Shown in pieces: positions 20,054 through 27,556 of a stretch of 64,000 nt of DNA. The first letter of the stretch is position 1. Every line of letters starts with the position of its first letter. A program made the position numbers and the translations under genes. Source of the stretch: Rathayibacter sp. VKM Ac-2857 (lineage in GTDB: Bacteria > Actinomycetota > Actinomycetes > Actinomycetales > Microbacteriaceae); contig NZ_JABMLE010000001.1 in the NCBI RefSeq assembly GCF_013205025.1, positions 1,054,001 to 1,118,000 of the forward strand, read 5' to 3'. Under the pieces are notes generated by a model. It was given only the letters and a program-made list of their open reading frames with translations. It was not told the origin of the DNA and did no database searches.

Positions 20054-20524
20054 CTACCAGCGGTAGTGCGCGAAGGCCTTGTTCGACTCGGCCATCTTGT
20101 GGGTGTCCTCGCGACGCTTGACAGCGGCGCCCAGACCGTTCGACGCGTCGAGGATCTCGTTCATGAGACGCTCGGTCATCGTCTTCTCGCGACGGGCCTT
20201 CGCGTAGCTGGTGAGCCAGCGGAGGGCGAGGGTGTTGGCGCGGTGCGGCTTGACCTCGACGGGGACCTGGTAGGTCGAGCCGCCGACGCGGCGGCTGCGG
20301 ACCTCGAGGGTCGGACGGACGTTGTCGAGCGCCTTCTTGAGCGTGACGACGGCGTCCTGGCCGTTCTTGGTCGAGACCCCCTCGAGCGCGCCGTAGACGA
20401 TGCGCTCGGCGAGGCCCTTCTTGCCGTCCAGGAGGATCTTGTTCACGAGCTGGCTGACGACCGGGGCGCCGTAGACGGGGTCTGCGACGACGGGGCGCTT
20501 AGGAGCGGGTCCCTTACGAGGCAT
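20054..20524 (-). CDS. rpsG: 30S ribosomal protein S7
   Basis: Primary assembly protein of the small-subunit head, in contact with the E-site tRNA. The 156-residue protein begins [10 protein letters not shown], has [18 protein letters not shown] and [13 protein letters not shown], and ends KAFAHYRW. Length is standard. Its ATG shares one base with the rpsL stop (TAATG). In E. coli S7 autoregulates this operon by binding the rpsL-rpsG junction; here that junction has no spacer. Confidence 0.98.
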   Translation of the reverse strand: MPRKGPAPKRPVVADPVYGAPVVSQLVNKILLDGKKGLAERIVYGALEGVSTKNGQDAVVTLKKALDNVRPTLEVRSRRVGGSTYQVPVEVKPHRANTLALRWLTSYAKARREKTMTERLMNEILDASNGLGAAVKRREDTHKMAESNKAFAHYRW

Positions 20525-20898
20525 TACTTCTTCTCCATCTTCGCGCCGTAACGGCTGCGAGCCTGCTTGCGGTTCTTGACGGCCTGGGTGTCCAGGGCGC
20601 CGCGAACGATCTTGTAGCGGACACCGGGGAGGTCCTTCACACGACCGCCGCGGACGAGCACCATCGAGTGCTCCTGGAGGTTGTGGCCCTCACCGGGGAT
20701 GTAGGCCGTGACCTCGGTGCCGTTGGAGAGCTTCACGCGGGCCACCTTGCGGAGGGCCGAGTTCGGCTTCTTGGGCGTGGTCGTGTAGACGCGCGTGCAG
20801 ACGCCGCGCTGCTGGGGGTTGGCCTTCAGGGCGGGCGCCTTGGTCTTGGTGACCTTCGGCGTGCGTCCCTTTCGGACCAACTGCTGAATCGTTGGCAC
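20524..20898 (-). CDS. rpsL: 30S ribosomal protein S12
   Basis: Decoding-centre protein. Start is GTG at 20896-20898 with AAGGAGC 7 bases upstream, giving the invariant [11 protein letters not shown] start and a 124-residue product; longer frames upstream are non-coding leader. The streptomycin-relevant lysines ([10 protein letters not shown] near residues 43-44 and GRVKDLPG at 88) are wild type. First gene of the str operon. Confidence 0.98.
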   Translation of the reverse strand: MPTIQQLVRKGRTPKVTKTKAPALKANPQQRGVCTRVYTTTPKKPNSALRKVARVKLSNGTEVTAYIPGEGHNLQEHSMVLVRGGRVKDLPGVRYKIVRGALDTQAVKNRKQARSRYGAKMEKK

Positions 20899-21229
20899 TG
20901 ATTTGCTCCTTGAATGCTGCACGGTGACAGCGGATCGATGGTCGACATTCGGCCTGCCCGTCTCCGAGACGGCCGAGTTCATCTGGACCCGACTCCCTCT
21001 GGGCACCGGCGAGCGGGACCTGGAGGAGGAGGGGTATGCCGTGGGGGCCGCCCGATCGGACGAACCCGCGGGTCCTCGCGGACCCGGTGGAGCGAAGCGC
21101 GGCACTGCGCCGACCCGGAGGCACGACACGAGCGCACGACAAAGCGCACACCCGAAGAATATTACGGGGAGTGACGGGGCCGGTCAACCGAACGCCGTTC
21201 GCCCTGGGAGAGAACGGCGCCTCGGAGCC
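20899..21229 (-). promoter_or_regulatory. str operon leader, about 250 bases, no gene
   Basis: Untranslated stretch between the membrane-protein gene and rpsL, containing the str promoter and a long 5' leader. GC-rich inverted repeats occur around 21040-21110. I see no open frame with coding character or a start with a ribosome binding site, so a leader peptide is not supported. Confidence 0.5.
21159..21187 (-). promoter_or_regulatory. str operon promoter (-35 TTGACC, -10 TAATAT)
   Basis: On the minus strand TTGACC (21182-21187) and TAATAT (21159-21164) are separated by exactly 17 bases, a near-consensus sigma-70/HrdB-type promoter and the clearest promoter in the window. Transcription would start near 21152, about 250 bases upstream of the rpsL GTG. 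Confidence 0.8.
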
Positions 21230-21742
21230 TCACTCGCGCTCGTCGCCCTCCCAGCCCCAGTGCGGGGTGCCCCCGCCGGCGTCGCGGCGGGCGAGCATCG
21301 CGAGGAAGAGGATCTGCACCCCGGCCGCGAGCACGCCGGCGGCGATCGCGAAGGGCGTGCCCGCGTGGTCGAGGACGAAGCGGAGGATCGCGCCCGGCTC
21401 CCCCAGCCCGAGGCCGTAGATCGCGCCGCCGACCAGCAGGAAGAGCGCGTAGACGACGACGCCGGTCAGCAGCGACGGGGCGAGGAGGCGGGTGACGCCG
21501 GGCCGGGCGGCGAGCGTGATCATCGAGACGAGGACGGCGACGACGCACACCGCGACGACGACCGGGCCCAGGATCGGGCCGGCGTCGCGCTCGGGGACGA
21601 CGTCCTGGTCCAGGAGCAGGCTGAGCACGCCGAAGGCGCAGACCACGAGGGCGAGGTAGAGGAAGGACGCGAAGGCGGCGAGGGCGATGCCGTAGCCGAG
21701 CCCGGCGCCGCGGCCCTGCTCCCCCGGGCCGGCGGCCGTCAC
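21230..21742 (-). CDS. Hypothetical membrane protein (distal gene of pair)
   Basis: A 170-residue protein with four or five hydrophobic segments (about residues 17-38, 50-75, 82-105 and 125-150), starting MTAAGPGEQGRG and ending in a short hydrophilic tail HWGWEGDERE. The GTG start at 21740-21742 overlaps the stop of the upstream membrane-protein gene (GTGA), so the two are translationally coupled. I do not recognise the family. Composition and codon use match the neighbours. Confidence 0.6.
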   Translation of the reverse strand: MTAAGPGEQGRGAGLGYGIALAAFASFLYLALVVCAFGVLSLLLDQDVVPERDAGPILGPVVVAVCVVAVLVSMITLAARPGVTRLLAPSLLTGVVVYALFLLVGGAIYGLGLGEPGAILRFVLDHAGTPFAIAAGVLAAGVQILFLAMLARRDAGGGTPHWGWEGDERE

Positions 21743-22443
21743 GACTGCGCGGCGGCGTCGCGCTCGGCGTTGCGGCGCTTCACTCCGCGGGCCCGGCCGG
21801 CGATGAGGCTCCCGCCCCAGACGCTGACCTCGCGGGCCAGCACGGCGGCCGCGGCGACGGCGATCAGCGTCGCGGGGTCGCGGAGGAAGTCGACCACGGC
21901 GGCGCGGTCCTGCGGCACGGCGAAGCCGCCGACTGCGGACCAGGCGCCGACCACGGCCGCCGCACCGGCGAGCAGGGCGACGAAGAAGCCGCCGAGGACG
22001 TAGGCCCACCAGCCGGCGCGGTTGACCGCGAGGACGATCAGGGCGAGGCCGACGAAGAAGGCGACGACCGGCAGGAGGAACACGGCGGTCGGTCCCTGCT
22101 CGAGCGCGACGGTCACGGGGTCGCCCTCGACGGCGTCGATCAGCAGGCGGGTCGCGGTGAGGGCGACGAGGTACAGGGCGGCGAAGACCGCGGTGGTGAG
22201 CAGGGCGATCGCGAGGCCGGCGAGGCGGTTGCCCTTCCGGCGGGCGGGCTCGGGCTCCGGCTCGACCGAGCCGAGCGGGGACGTGGACGCGGAGGCGGGC
22301 TGCTGCTCCTGCACCGCGGTCGCTCCGGTCGCGGGGCGTCGGCCGCCCGGCTCCGGCTCGGGCCAGACGTACTCCCGGGTCGGCTCGGTGCCGTCGCCGG
22401 TCGTCGGCATCCGCGTGGTCTCGGCTTCGCTGTTCCCCGTCAC
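21739..22443 (-). CDS. Hypothetical membrane protein (proximal gene of pair)
   Basis: A 234-residue protein. Residues 1-70 are hydrophilic, acidic and Pro/Glu/Thr-rich, with repeated PEPEP-type elements, and likely cytosolic. After a basic RRKGNR junction come about four transmembrane segments (near 74-97, 115-137, 145-167 and 185-205), with a basic C-terminus. It forms a two-gene unit with the next gene by a four-base overlap. No enzymatic motif is visible; a structural or accessory membrane role is all that can be said. Confidence 0.6.
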   Translation of the reverse strand: MTGNSEAETTRMPTTGDGTEPTREYVWPEPEPGGRRPATGATAVQEQQPASASTSPLGSVEPEPEPARRKGNRLAGLAIALLTTAVFAALYLVALTATRLLIDAVEGDPVTVALEQGPTAVFLLPVVAFFVGLALIVLAVNRAGWWAYVLGGFFVALLAGAAAVVGAWSAVGGFAVPQDRAAVVDFLRDPATLIAVAAAAVLAREVSVWGGSLIAGRARGVKRRNAERDAAAQS

Positions 22444-22528
22444 TCCGACAGCTTAGGCACGGGTCCGCGCGGGATGAGCGACCGCCGCGCCCTCCCCGGG
22501 ACGGGGGACGCCTCCGCCCGACGGCGCG

Positions 22529-23332
22529 CTACTCGAGCGGGTGCAGCAGGCGGTGCAGGAACTGCTGCGTGCGCGGCTCCTGCGGGTCGCGGAGGATCCG
22601 CGCGGGGGCGCCGCGCTCGACGACGACGCCGTCGGCCATGAAGACGACCTCGGAGGCCACCTGCCGGGCGAACTCGAGTTCGTGCGTGACGACGAGCATC
22701 GTCCAGCCCTCGCTCGCCAGCTCGCGCATCAGCGAGAGGACGTCGCCGACCAGCTCGGGGTCGAGCGCCGAGGTCGGCTCGTCGAAGAGCAGGAGGTCGG
22801 GGCGGAGCGCCAGCGCCCGGACGATGCCGACGCGCTGCTGCTGCCCGCCGGACAGCTCGAAGGGATAGGCGCCGCCGCGGCCGCCGAGACCGACGCGCTC
22901 GAGCAGCGCCTCCGCCTCCGGGACCACCTCGGACGCCGGGCGGCGCTGGACGCGCAACGGGCCCTCCGTCACGTTCTGCAGGACCGTGAGGTGCGGGAAG
23001 AGGTTGAAGTGCTGGAACACCATTGCGGAGCGGTCGCGCAGCGCCGTGAGGGCCCGCTTGCCGACCGTGCCGCCGAAGTCGAGCACGGAGCCGTCGGCGA
23101 GCTCGAGGACTCCGCCGTCGGGCACCTCGAGGCTGTTCAGCGAGCGCAGCACGGTGGTCTTGCCCGAGCCGGACGGGCCGATCAGCGCGATGACCTCGCC
23201 GCGCCGGATCTCGAGGTCGATGCCGCGCAGGACCTCGACGCCGCCGAAGGACTTCCGCAGCCCGGTCGCGCGCAGGACGGGCCGGGCGTCGTCGGTGGGC
23301 CGGGCATCGGAGGAGGCGTCAACGGGCGACAT
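22529..23332 (-). CDS. tcyN: Cystine-type amino acid ABC transporter ATPase
   Basis: Energises uptake by the adjacent permease. The 267-residue protein has Walker A GPSGSGKT (52-59), a Q-loop in VFQHFNLFPH, the LSGGQQQR signature, Walker B LLLFDEPTSALDP and the H-loop THE. Segments such as TEGPLRV and QEPRTQQFL closely recall E. coli YecC/TcyN. The start overlaps the permease 3' end by 14 bases. It is the last gene of a binding protein-permease-ATPase set. Cystine is inferred from family resemblance; other polar amino acids are possible. Confidence 0.85.
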   Translation of the reverse strand: MSPVDASSDARPTDDARPVLRATGLRKSFGGVEVLRGIDLEIRRGEVIALIGPSGSGKTTVLRSLNSLEVPDGGVLELADGSVLDFGGTVGKRALTALRDRSAMVFQHFNLFPHLTVLQNVTEGPLRVQRRPASEVVPEAEALLERVGLGGRGGAYPFELSGGQQQRVGIVRALALRPDLLLFDEPTSALDPELVGDVLSLMRELASEGWTMLVVTHELEFARQVASEVVFMADGVVVERGAPARILRDPQEPRTQQFLHRLLHPLE

Positions 23333-23972
23333 AGCGGTCCAATCGCTTCTCGAGGAGGCTCTGGCCGCTGGAGAGGACGAGGCAGATGAGCCAGTAGATG
23401 AGGGCGGCCTCGAGATAGAGCAGCATGAACTCGCTCGAGGCGGTGGCGATCTTCTGCGCCTGGCGGAAGAGCTCGGTCACCAGGATCAGCGAGGCGAGCG
23501 AGGTGTCCTTGACCAGCGAGATGAAGGTGTTGGAGAGCGGCGGCACCGAGACGCGGGCGGCCTGCGGCAGGATGATCCGCCGCAGCGCGAGTCCGCGGCC
23601 CATGCCGATGGTGTGCGCCGCCTCCCACTGGCCCTTCGGCACGCTGAGGATCGCGGCACGGATGACCTCGGCAGCGTAGCCGCCGACGTTCAGGGCGAAG
23701 GCGATGATCGCGCTCGGCCACGGGTCGATCTTCACGCCCAGGCTCGGCAGGCCGTAGAAGATCACGAACAGCTGCACCAGGAGCGGCGTGCCCCGGATGA
23801 CGGAGATGTACGCGCGCGCGATCCAGGACAGGATCTTCACCCGCGACAGGCGCATCAGCGCGACGGCCAGCGCGAGCGCCAGACCGAGCACGAAGCTCGA
23901 CAGCGCGAGCGGGATGGTGCCGACGATGCCGCCCGACAGGATCGGCCAGAACGACCTGACGAAGAGTTCCAT
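23319..23972 (-). CDS. tcyL: Cystine-type amino acid ABC transporter permease
   Basis: Membrane channel subunit of 217 residues with about five hydrophobic segments, the conserved RGTPLLVQLF loop, and the EAAHTIGMGRG coupling motif that docks on the ATPase. SVKGQWEAA-like and PPLSNTFISLVKDTSLA stretches match E. coli YecS/TcyL closely. I use the ATG at 23970-23972, preceded by GGAGAAG. The same frame stays open for 88 further codons upstream, but these are translated tandem-repeat DNA and not part of the protein. Confidence 0.85.
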   Translation of the reverse strand: MELFVRSFWPILSGGIVGTIPLALSSFVLGLALALAVALMRLSRVKILSWIARAYISVIRGTPLLVQLFVIFYGLPSLGVKIDPWPSAIIAFALNVGGYAAEVIRAAILSVPKGQWEAAHTIGMGRGLALRRIILPQAARVSVPPLSNTFISLVKDTSLASLILVTELFRQAQKIATASSEFMLLYLEAALIYWLICLVLSSGQSLLEKRLDRYVAR

Positions 23973-23974
23973 TG

Positions 23975-24000
23975 TCTTCTCCCGCCTGGGCGGGAGAAGA
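23975..24000. repeat. Perfect 12-base-arm palindrome just upstream of the permease
   Basis: Arms 23975-23986 and 23989-24000 are exact reverse complements around a two-base centre. It lies 2 bases upstream of the permease ATG on the minus strand, so its sequence (GGGAGAAG) also supplies the likely ribosome binding site. In RNA the site could be masked by the stem, which might limit translation. Confidence 0.6.
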
Positions 24001-24074
24001 CCGCGGTCGGCTTGTCGAGGTGGATGCGTGGGTGGAGCGTGTCCAGTCCGCTTCCGAGAAATGCTGGCACGCAT
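23997..24074. repeat. 78-base direct repeat, copy 1
   Basis: About 95% identical (roughly four mismatches) to copy 2 at 24111-24188. The offset between copies is 114 bases, a multiple of three, so a minus-strand frame stays open through both. The left end abuts a perfect palindrome. No transposase or terminal target duplication is evident. Confidence 0.8.
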
Positions 24075-24110
24075 GCGGTGCTGCTGTGTCTTCTTCCGCT
24101 GATGCGGAAA

Positions 24111-24188
24111 AAGACCGCGGTCGGCTTTTCGAGGTGGATGCGCGGGTGGAGCGTGTCGCGTCCGCTTCCGAGAAATGCTGGCACGCAT
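24111..24188. repeat. 78-base direct repeat, copy 2
   Basis: Second copy of the repeat at 23997-24074. Its left flank carries a weaker hairpin (6-base arms 24094-24099 and 24104-24109) in the same relative position as the palindrome of copy 1. Its right end runs into a 10-base-arm stem at 24168-24177/24186-24195. Confidence 0.8.
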
Positions 24189-24233
24189 TTCTCGGGACCG
24201 CTCGGCCTTGCGAAGCGGGGGTGTCGGCCGAAT

Positions 24234-24273
24234 CATGCTGGTCGAGTAGCCCCGCAGGGGCGTATCGAGACCC
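24234..24273 (+). repeat. REP-like palindromic element A1
   Basis: Unit reading CATGCTGGTCGAGTAG, then a GCCCC-GCA-GGGGC hairpin, then CGTATCGAGACCC. It shares its outer sequence with the elements at 24320, 44021, 44080, 44230, 47505 and 47595. Paired with A2 in opposite orientation. Confidence 0.85.
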
Positions 24274-24319
24274 GACGTGGCCGAGGGGGTGGTCTGCGGA
24301 CTCGCGTCTCGGTGACGGT

Positions 24320-24361
24320 GGATCTCGATACGCCCGCTGCGCGGGCTACTCGATCAGCATG
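24320..24361 (-). repeat. REP-like palindromic element A2
   Basis: Inverted copy facing A1, with a GCCCGC-GCA-GCGGGC inner hairpin when read on the minus strand. A1 and A2 together form a head-to-head pair (BIME-like) of 128 bases. A degenerate third copy lies at 24402-24440. Confidence 0.85.
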
Positions 24362-24456
24362 CTGCAGGCGGCCGCCGTGAGCGGAGCCGCGGGCGTCCTT
24401 CGTGCTGGTCGAGCAGCAACCCACGGGCGTAGCGAGACCCGCCGCCGGAGCTGCTC

Positions 24457-25323
24457 CTACTGGGAGACGTCGGCTCCGAAGTAGCGCTCGGAGATGGACG
24501 CGAGGGTGCCGTCGGCGCGCAGCTCGTCGAGGGCGCCGTCGACCGCGGCGACGAGGTCGTCCGAGCCCTTCGGGAAGGTGAAGGCGCTCGAGGAGCTGTC
24601 GTCGGTCGTGACGGCGACCTTGAGGCCCGCGGCCTGGTCGGGGTAGGTCGTCGACCAGTCCAGCCAGGTGAGGCGGTCGTTGATGGTCGCGTCCACACGG
24701 CCCTGCTCGACGAGGGCGACGGCCTGGGCCCAGCCCTCGACGCCCTCGACGGTCGCGCCGCTGTCCTGCGCGAGGGTGTACCAGTTGCTCGAGAGCGACT
24801 GCGCGGTGGTCTTGCCCGAGAGCGAGTCGAGCGAGGTGATGGCGGTGTCCGCGGTCGGCACGACGACGACGCCGGGGCTCACCGAGTACGGCTCGGAGAA
24901 GTCGTACTTCGCGCTGCGCTCGTCGTTGATCGAGACCTGGTTGGCGATGACGTCGAAGCGGCCGCCGTCGAGACCCGCGAACATCGCGTCCCACTGGGTC
25001 TCCTCGAACTCCGGCTCGACGCCCAGCTTCTCGGCGACGGCGGTGATGACCTCGACGTCGTAGCCGGTGAGGTCGCCGGTGCCGCCGTCGGCGTGGAACG
25101 AGAAGGGCGAGTAGGTGCCCTCGGTGCCGATGGTCAGCTTCCCGGACTCCTCGACCTCGGCGAGCGTGAGCCCGGACGCGGTGGAGGCGGTGCTGTCGTC
25201 GCTGGAGCCGGAGACCACGTCGTCGGTGGAGGCGGGGGCGCAGCCGGCGAGGACGAGGGCGGCGGCCGCCGCGGTCGTGCCGAGCAGGACGCGCAGCGAG
25301 GTGCGGGCGGGGAGGAGCGTCAC
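24457..25323 (-). CDS. tcyJ: Cystine-type amino acid ABC transporter substrate-binding lipoprotein
   Basis: Membrane-anchored receptor that captures substrate outside the cell. It has a signal peptide with lipobox LVLAGC, so the mature protein is lipidated at that cysteine, followed by an Asp/Ser/Thr linker. The family-3 solute-binding fold follows (GTEGTYSPFSFH, WDAMFAGLDGGRFDV, NQVSINDERSAKYDFSEPY, end YFGADVSQ), very close in pattern to E. coli FliY/TcyJ. I use the GTG at 25321-25323, which has GAAGGAAA about 7 bases upstream; an ATG seven codons earlier has no ribosome binding site. 288 residues. Confidence 0.85.
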   Translation of the reverse strand: MTLLPARTSLRVLLGTTAAAAALVLAGCAPASTDDVVSGSSDDSTASTASGLTLAEVEESGKLTIGTEGTYSPFSFHADGGTGDLTGYDVEVITAVAEKLGVEPEFEETQWDAMFAGLDGGRFDVIANQVSINDERSAKYDFSEPYSVSPGVVVVPTADTAITSLDSLSGKTTAQSLSSNWYTLAQDSGATVEGVEGWAQAVALVEQGRVDATINDRLTWLDWSTTYPDQAAGLKVAVTTDDSSSSAFTFPKGSDDLVAAVDGALDELRADGTLASISERYFGADVSQ

Positions 25324-25464
25324 GGTGTCTTTCCTTCGGTGCATCGCGGAGTCTCACGACCGGATCGCGGCCGGAGCCGCGCACGGTTCGGTGGGGTGGG
25401 GAGGAGCGGACGGCGATCGATCGCACGCGTCCGACCCTCCACCCAACCAGGGAGAGGGGGACCG

Positions 25465-25983
25465 CTATTCCCGGATGTCCCCGTGTGACGCCGGACGGAC
25501 GCTGAGAGACGCGAGGAACGACTCCGCTCCGGCGACCTCGTCGGCCGTCAGACCGGCCGCCGCCTCGGGCACGATCAGGTGGAAGGGCGTCTCCTGCTCG
25601 CGCGCCCAGTCGACGGCGTCGCCGCGGAGGTTGTCGTCGATCCAGACGACCGCGTCGATCGCCACCCGCTCCCGGGCCTGCTCGAGCCAGACCGCGACGG
25701 GCTGCAGCTTGCCGGTCTGCCCGGGGAAGCGCGGATCGCGCGGGAGTCCGCCGCCGAAGACGATCGCCTCGGTCCCGGCCGGCAGCCCGAGGTCGTCGGC
25801 GAGGACGGAGGTCAGCTTCGGCGGCCAGGTGGTCGCCCAGACGATCGTGCCGACGGCGGCGAGCCGGCGGACGAGCTCCTCGCGCTCGGGCTCGAGCATC
25901 AGCCGGTGACTTCCCGCTGCGCGATCGCTCGAGACGGACGGATTCAGGACGCCGTCGACGTCGAGCAGGATGAGGGCGGCCAT
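25465..25983 (-). CDS. HAD-superfamily protein (Swiss Army Knife RNA repair HAD-type)
   Basis: A 172-residue cytosolic protein with the HAD motif I LLDVDGVLNP (Asp8 and Asp10), a WATTWPP segment in the motif II region, and WIDDNLRGDAVDWA carrying the acidic motif IV. The overall pattern fits the HAD domain named for Swiss Army Knife RNA-repair proteins, often found as stand-alone genes in actinobacteria, where the substrate is unknown. Start is the ATG at 25981-25983; the much longer frame upstream lies antisense to the next gene. It is divergent from the spermidine-synthase-like gene. Confidence 0.7.
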   Translation of the reverse strand: MAALILLDVDGVLNPSVSSDRAAGSHRLMLEPEREELVRRLAAVGTIVWATTWPPKLTSVLADDLGLPAGTEAIVFGGGLPRDPRFPGQTGKLQPVAVWLEQARERVAIDAVVWIDDNLRGDAVDWAREQETPFHLIVPEAAAGLTADEVAGAESFLASLSVRPASHGDIRE

Positions 25984-26046
25984 GGCTGCAACCGTAGCCG
26001 CGGCCGGGGCCCGGCGCGAGGCTCGGCCGCGCGCTAGCGTGAGCGG

Positions 26047-26820
26047 ATGCCGCCCTCGGTCCACCTCCCCGACGGCGCACGGGTCTCGCTCGAGCCCGAC
26101 GCGATCCGCGAGGGATCGCTCGTCCTCCACATCAACGGCTCCGAGCAGTCGCTGATCGATCTCCGCGCTCCCGAGGAGCTCGGCCTGGAGTACCTCGCCC
26201 GGCTCGGCGGCGTCGTCGACGCACTCGGACCGGCCGGAGCCCCCGTCGCGGTCCTCCACCTCGGCGCGGGGGCGCTGGCGCTCGCGCGCCACGTCGCCGC
26301 CACCCGGCCGGGCTCCGAGCAGACGGTCGTCGAGCGGTCGGCGGGTCTGGTCGAGTTCATCGTCCGGCACGCGCCGCTGCCCCCAGGGACCCGGCTGCGC
26401 AGCATCACCGCGGACGCCGCCGGCCCCCTCGCCGTGCCGCCGGCCGACCTCGTCGTGCTCGACGTCTACGACGGCGACGAGATCCCCGAGCCCTTCTACC
26501 GGGCCGAGGTGCTCGCCCGCCTCGCCGGCCTGGTCGGCGGGAGCGGACTGCTGGCGGTCAACGTGGCCGACGACGCCGACCACCGCCGGCTGCGCCGCCT
26601 GCGGCAGGGGCTGCGGGACGTGCTGCCGGTCACCGCCGCGGTCGGCCCGCAGTCGTTCGCCGAGGGGCGCGGCAGCGGCAACGCGATCCTGCTCGCCTCA
26701 CGAGGCGATGCTGCCTCGCACACCGCCGCCCGACTCCTGCAGACCGGACCGCACCCGGTCGCCGCTGTTGCGGAGGGCGACGTCGTGCCCGTCGAGGTGC
26801 CGGTAGAAGTCGACTCGTGA
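26047..26820 (+). CDS. Spermidine synthase-like methyltransferase-fold protein (paralog 1)
   Basis: A 257-residue Rossmann-fold protein. VLHLGAGALALARHVA replaces the GGGDG loop of true aminopropyltransferases, and LVVLDVYDGDEIP stands where DSSDP is expected, so polyamine synthesis is doubtful. It lacks the long N-terminal beta domain of SpeE. A related gene lies at 38792-39682. The last 123 bases overlap the convergent LuxR-type gene, so one C-terminus may be longer than in relatives. Cytosolic; function unknown. Confidence 0.65.
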   Translation: MPPSVHLPDGARVSLEPDAIREGSLVLHINGSEQSLIDLRAPEELGLEYLARLGGVVDALGPAGAPVAVLHLGAGALALARHVAATRPGSEQTVVERSAGLVEFIVRHAPLPPGTRLRSITADAAGPLAVPPADLVVLDVYDGDEIPEPFYRAEVLARLAGLVGGSGLLAVNVADDADHRRLRRLRQGLRDVLPVTAAVGPQSFAEGRGSGNAILLASRGDAASHTAARLLQTGPHPVAAVAEGDVVPVEVPVEVDS

Positions 26821-27387
26821 TTCCAGGGAGATGCCCGCCTCGAGGAACTTCGCCTTGATGCGCTTGATGTAGGTCCGCACGGTGTGCTCCGCGATCCGCA
26901 TGTCGAGGGCGACATCCTTCACCGCCACGCCGGAGCCGTAGGAGCGCATCACGCGGCTCTCCTGGCGGCTGAGCACCGGCCTGCGCTGCTCTCCGGCGGC
27001 GAGGAAGCGGTGCCGTGCCGCCTCGGAGATCCAGGAGCGGCCGGAGGCGACCGACACCACGGCCGCGACGAGCTCGCCCGGCTCGTCGCCCTTCCAGACG
27101 AACGCGGTGCGCTCGAGGCGGAGCACGGCGCGCACGGCCTCGAGCGAGTCCGAGGCGGACAGCACCACCAGACCGCGGTGGCTCGCGCTGAGGGCCGCGA
27201 GCGTGCTCGCGAGCGCCTCGGGCGCGACCCGGTCGAGGTCGAGCACGGCGATCGTCTCCGCCGTCGCGGCGTCGGTGCCGGCCGTGTGGACGTGAGGAAG
27301 GACCTCCGCGAGGAGGGCCAGGAGCGCGGCGCGCTCGATCGTGAGGCCGCCGACGACCGTCACGGAATACTGCTCGAATTCAGGCAT
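26698..27387 (-). CDS. LuxR-type response-regulator-like transcription factor
   Basis: A 229-residue protein. Residues 1-125 look like a receiver-like domain (SVTVVGGLTIERAALL, AVLDLDRV) without the usual acidic pocket and phospho-acceptor context, so it may be a pseudo-receiver. A GerE/LuxR helix-turn-helix follows near 145-210 (LSRQESRVMRSYGSGVAVKD, AEHTVRTYIKRIKAKF in family positions). I use the ATG at 27385-27387; an upstream in-frame start extends into the promoter region. No sensor kinase is adjacent. It is divergent from the TetR gene at 27557 and overlaps the gene on its other side tail to tail. Confidence 0.75.
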   Translation of the reverse strand: MPEFEQYSVTVVGGLTIERAALLALLAEVLPHVHTAGTDAATAETIAVLDLDRVAPEALASTLAALSASHRGLVVLSASDSLEAVRAVLRLERTAFVWKGDEPGELVAAVVSVASGRSWISEAARHRFLAAGEQRRPVLSRQESRVMRSYGSGVAVKDVALDMRIAEHTVRTYIKRIKAKFLEAGISLESRVDFYRHLDGHDVALRNSGDRVRSGLQESGGGVRGSIAS

Positions 27388-27508
27388 GGAGACCCCTTGC
27401 GAGGGCGGTCGGGTCCGTCCTCGCTCGAACGGTAGCGAAAGGGGAACCGGCCGGGTGACGGTCGGGACATTCCGTCTCATACCGGGTGCCGCAGGGGCGA
27501 CCGCGGCG

Positions 27509-27514
27509 TATGAT
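27509..27514 (+). promoter_or_regulatory. Possible -10 element (TATGAT) of the TetR gene
   Basis: TATGAT lies 43 bases upstream of the ATG at 27557, in the 169-base region between the divergent LuxR and TetR genes. No good -35 lies 16-18 bases upstream, so it may depend on an activator. No clear operator palindrome was found. Confidence 0.35.
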
Positions 27515-27556
27515 CCGCCGCGCGCTCACGGGCCAGGAGGGCTAGTCTCCGAGGCG

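Larger units (their letters stand above)
23973..24456. repeat. Repeat-rich spacer inside the cystine transporter operon
   Basis: The 484 bases between the binding-protein stop and the permease start contain no gene. They hold two ~78-base direct repeats with associated hairpins (near 23975-24195) and two to three REP-like palindromes (24234-24273, 24320-24361, degenerate 24402-24440). In most operons of this type the two genes are close together, so this DNA was probably inserted. Confidence 0.8.

Noticed and set aside
17547-20066. An 839-codon plus-strand open frame antisense to fusA
   Set aside because: Low-complexity translation typical of a GC shadow. It spans the fusA-tuf hairpin and the whole fusA gene, and has no plausible ribosome binding site.
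23973-24236. Permease with a 305-residue length and a repeated N-terminal extension
   Set aside because: The extension is translated tandem-repeat DNA. The ATG at 23970-23972 gives a normal-length permease, and similar genes begin at this point.
23973-24456. Insertion sequence
   Set aside because: No transposase-like frame, no terminal inverted repeats bounding the region, and no target-site duplication.
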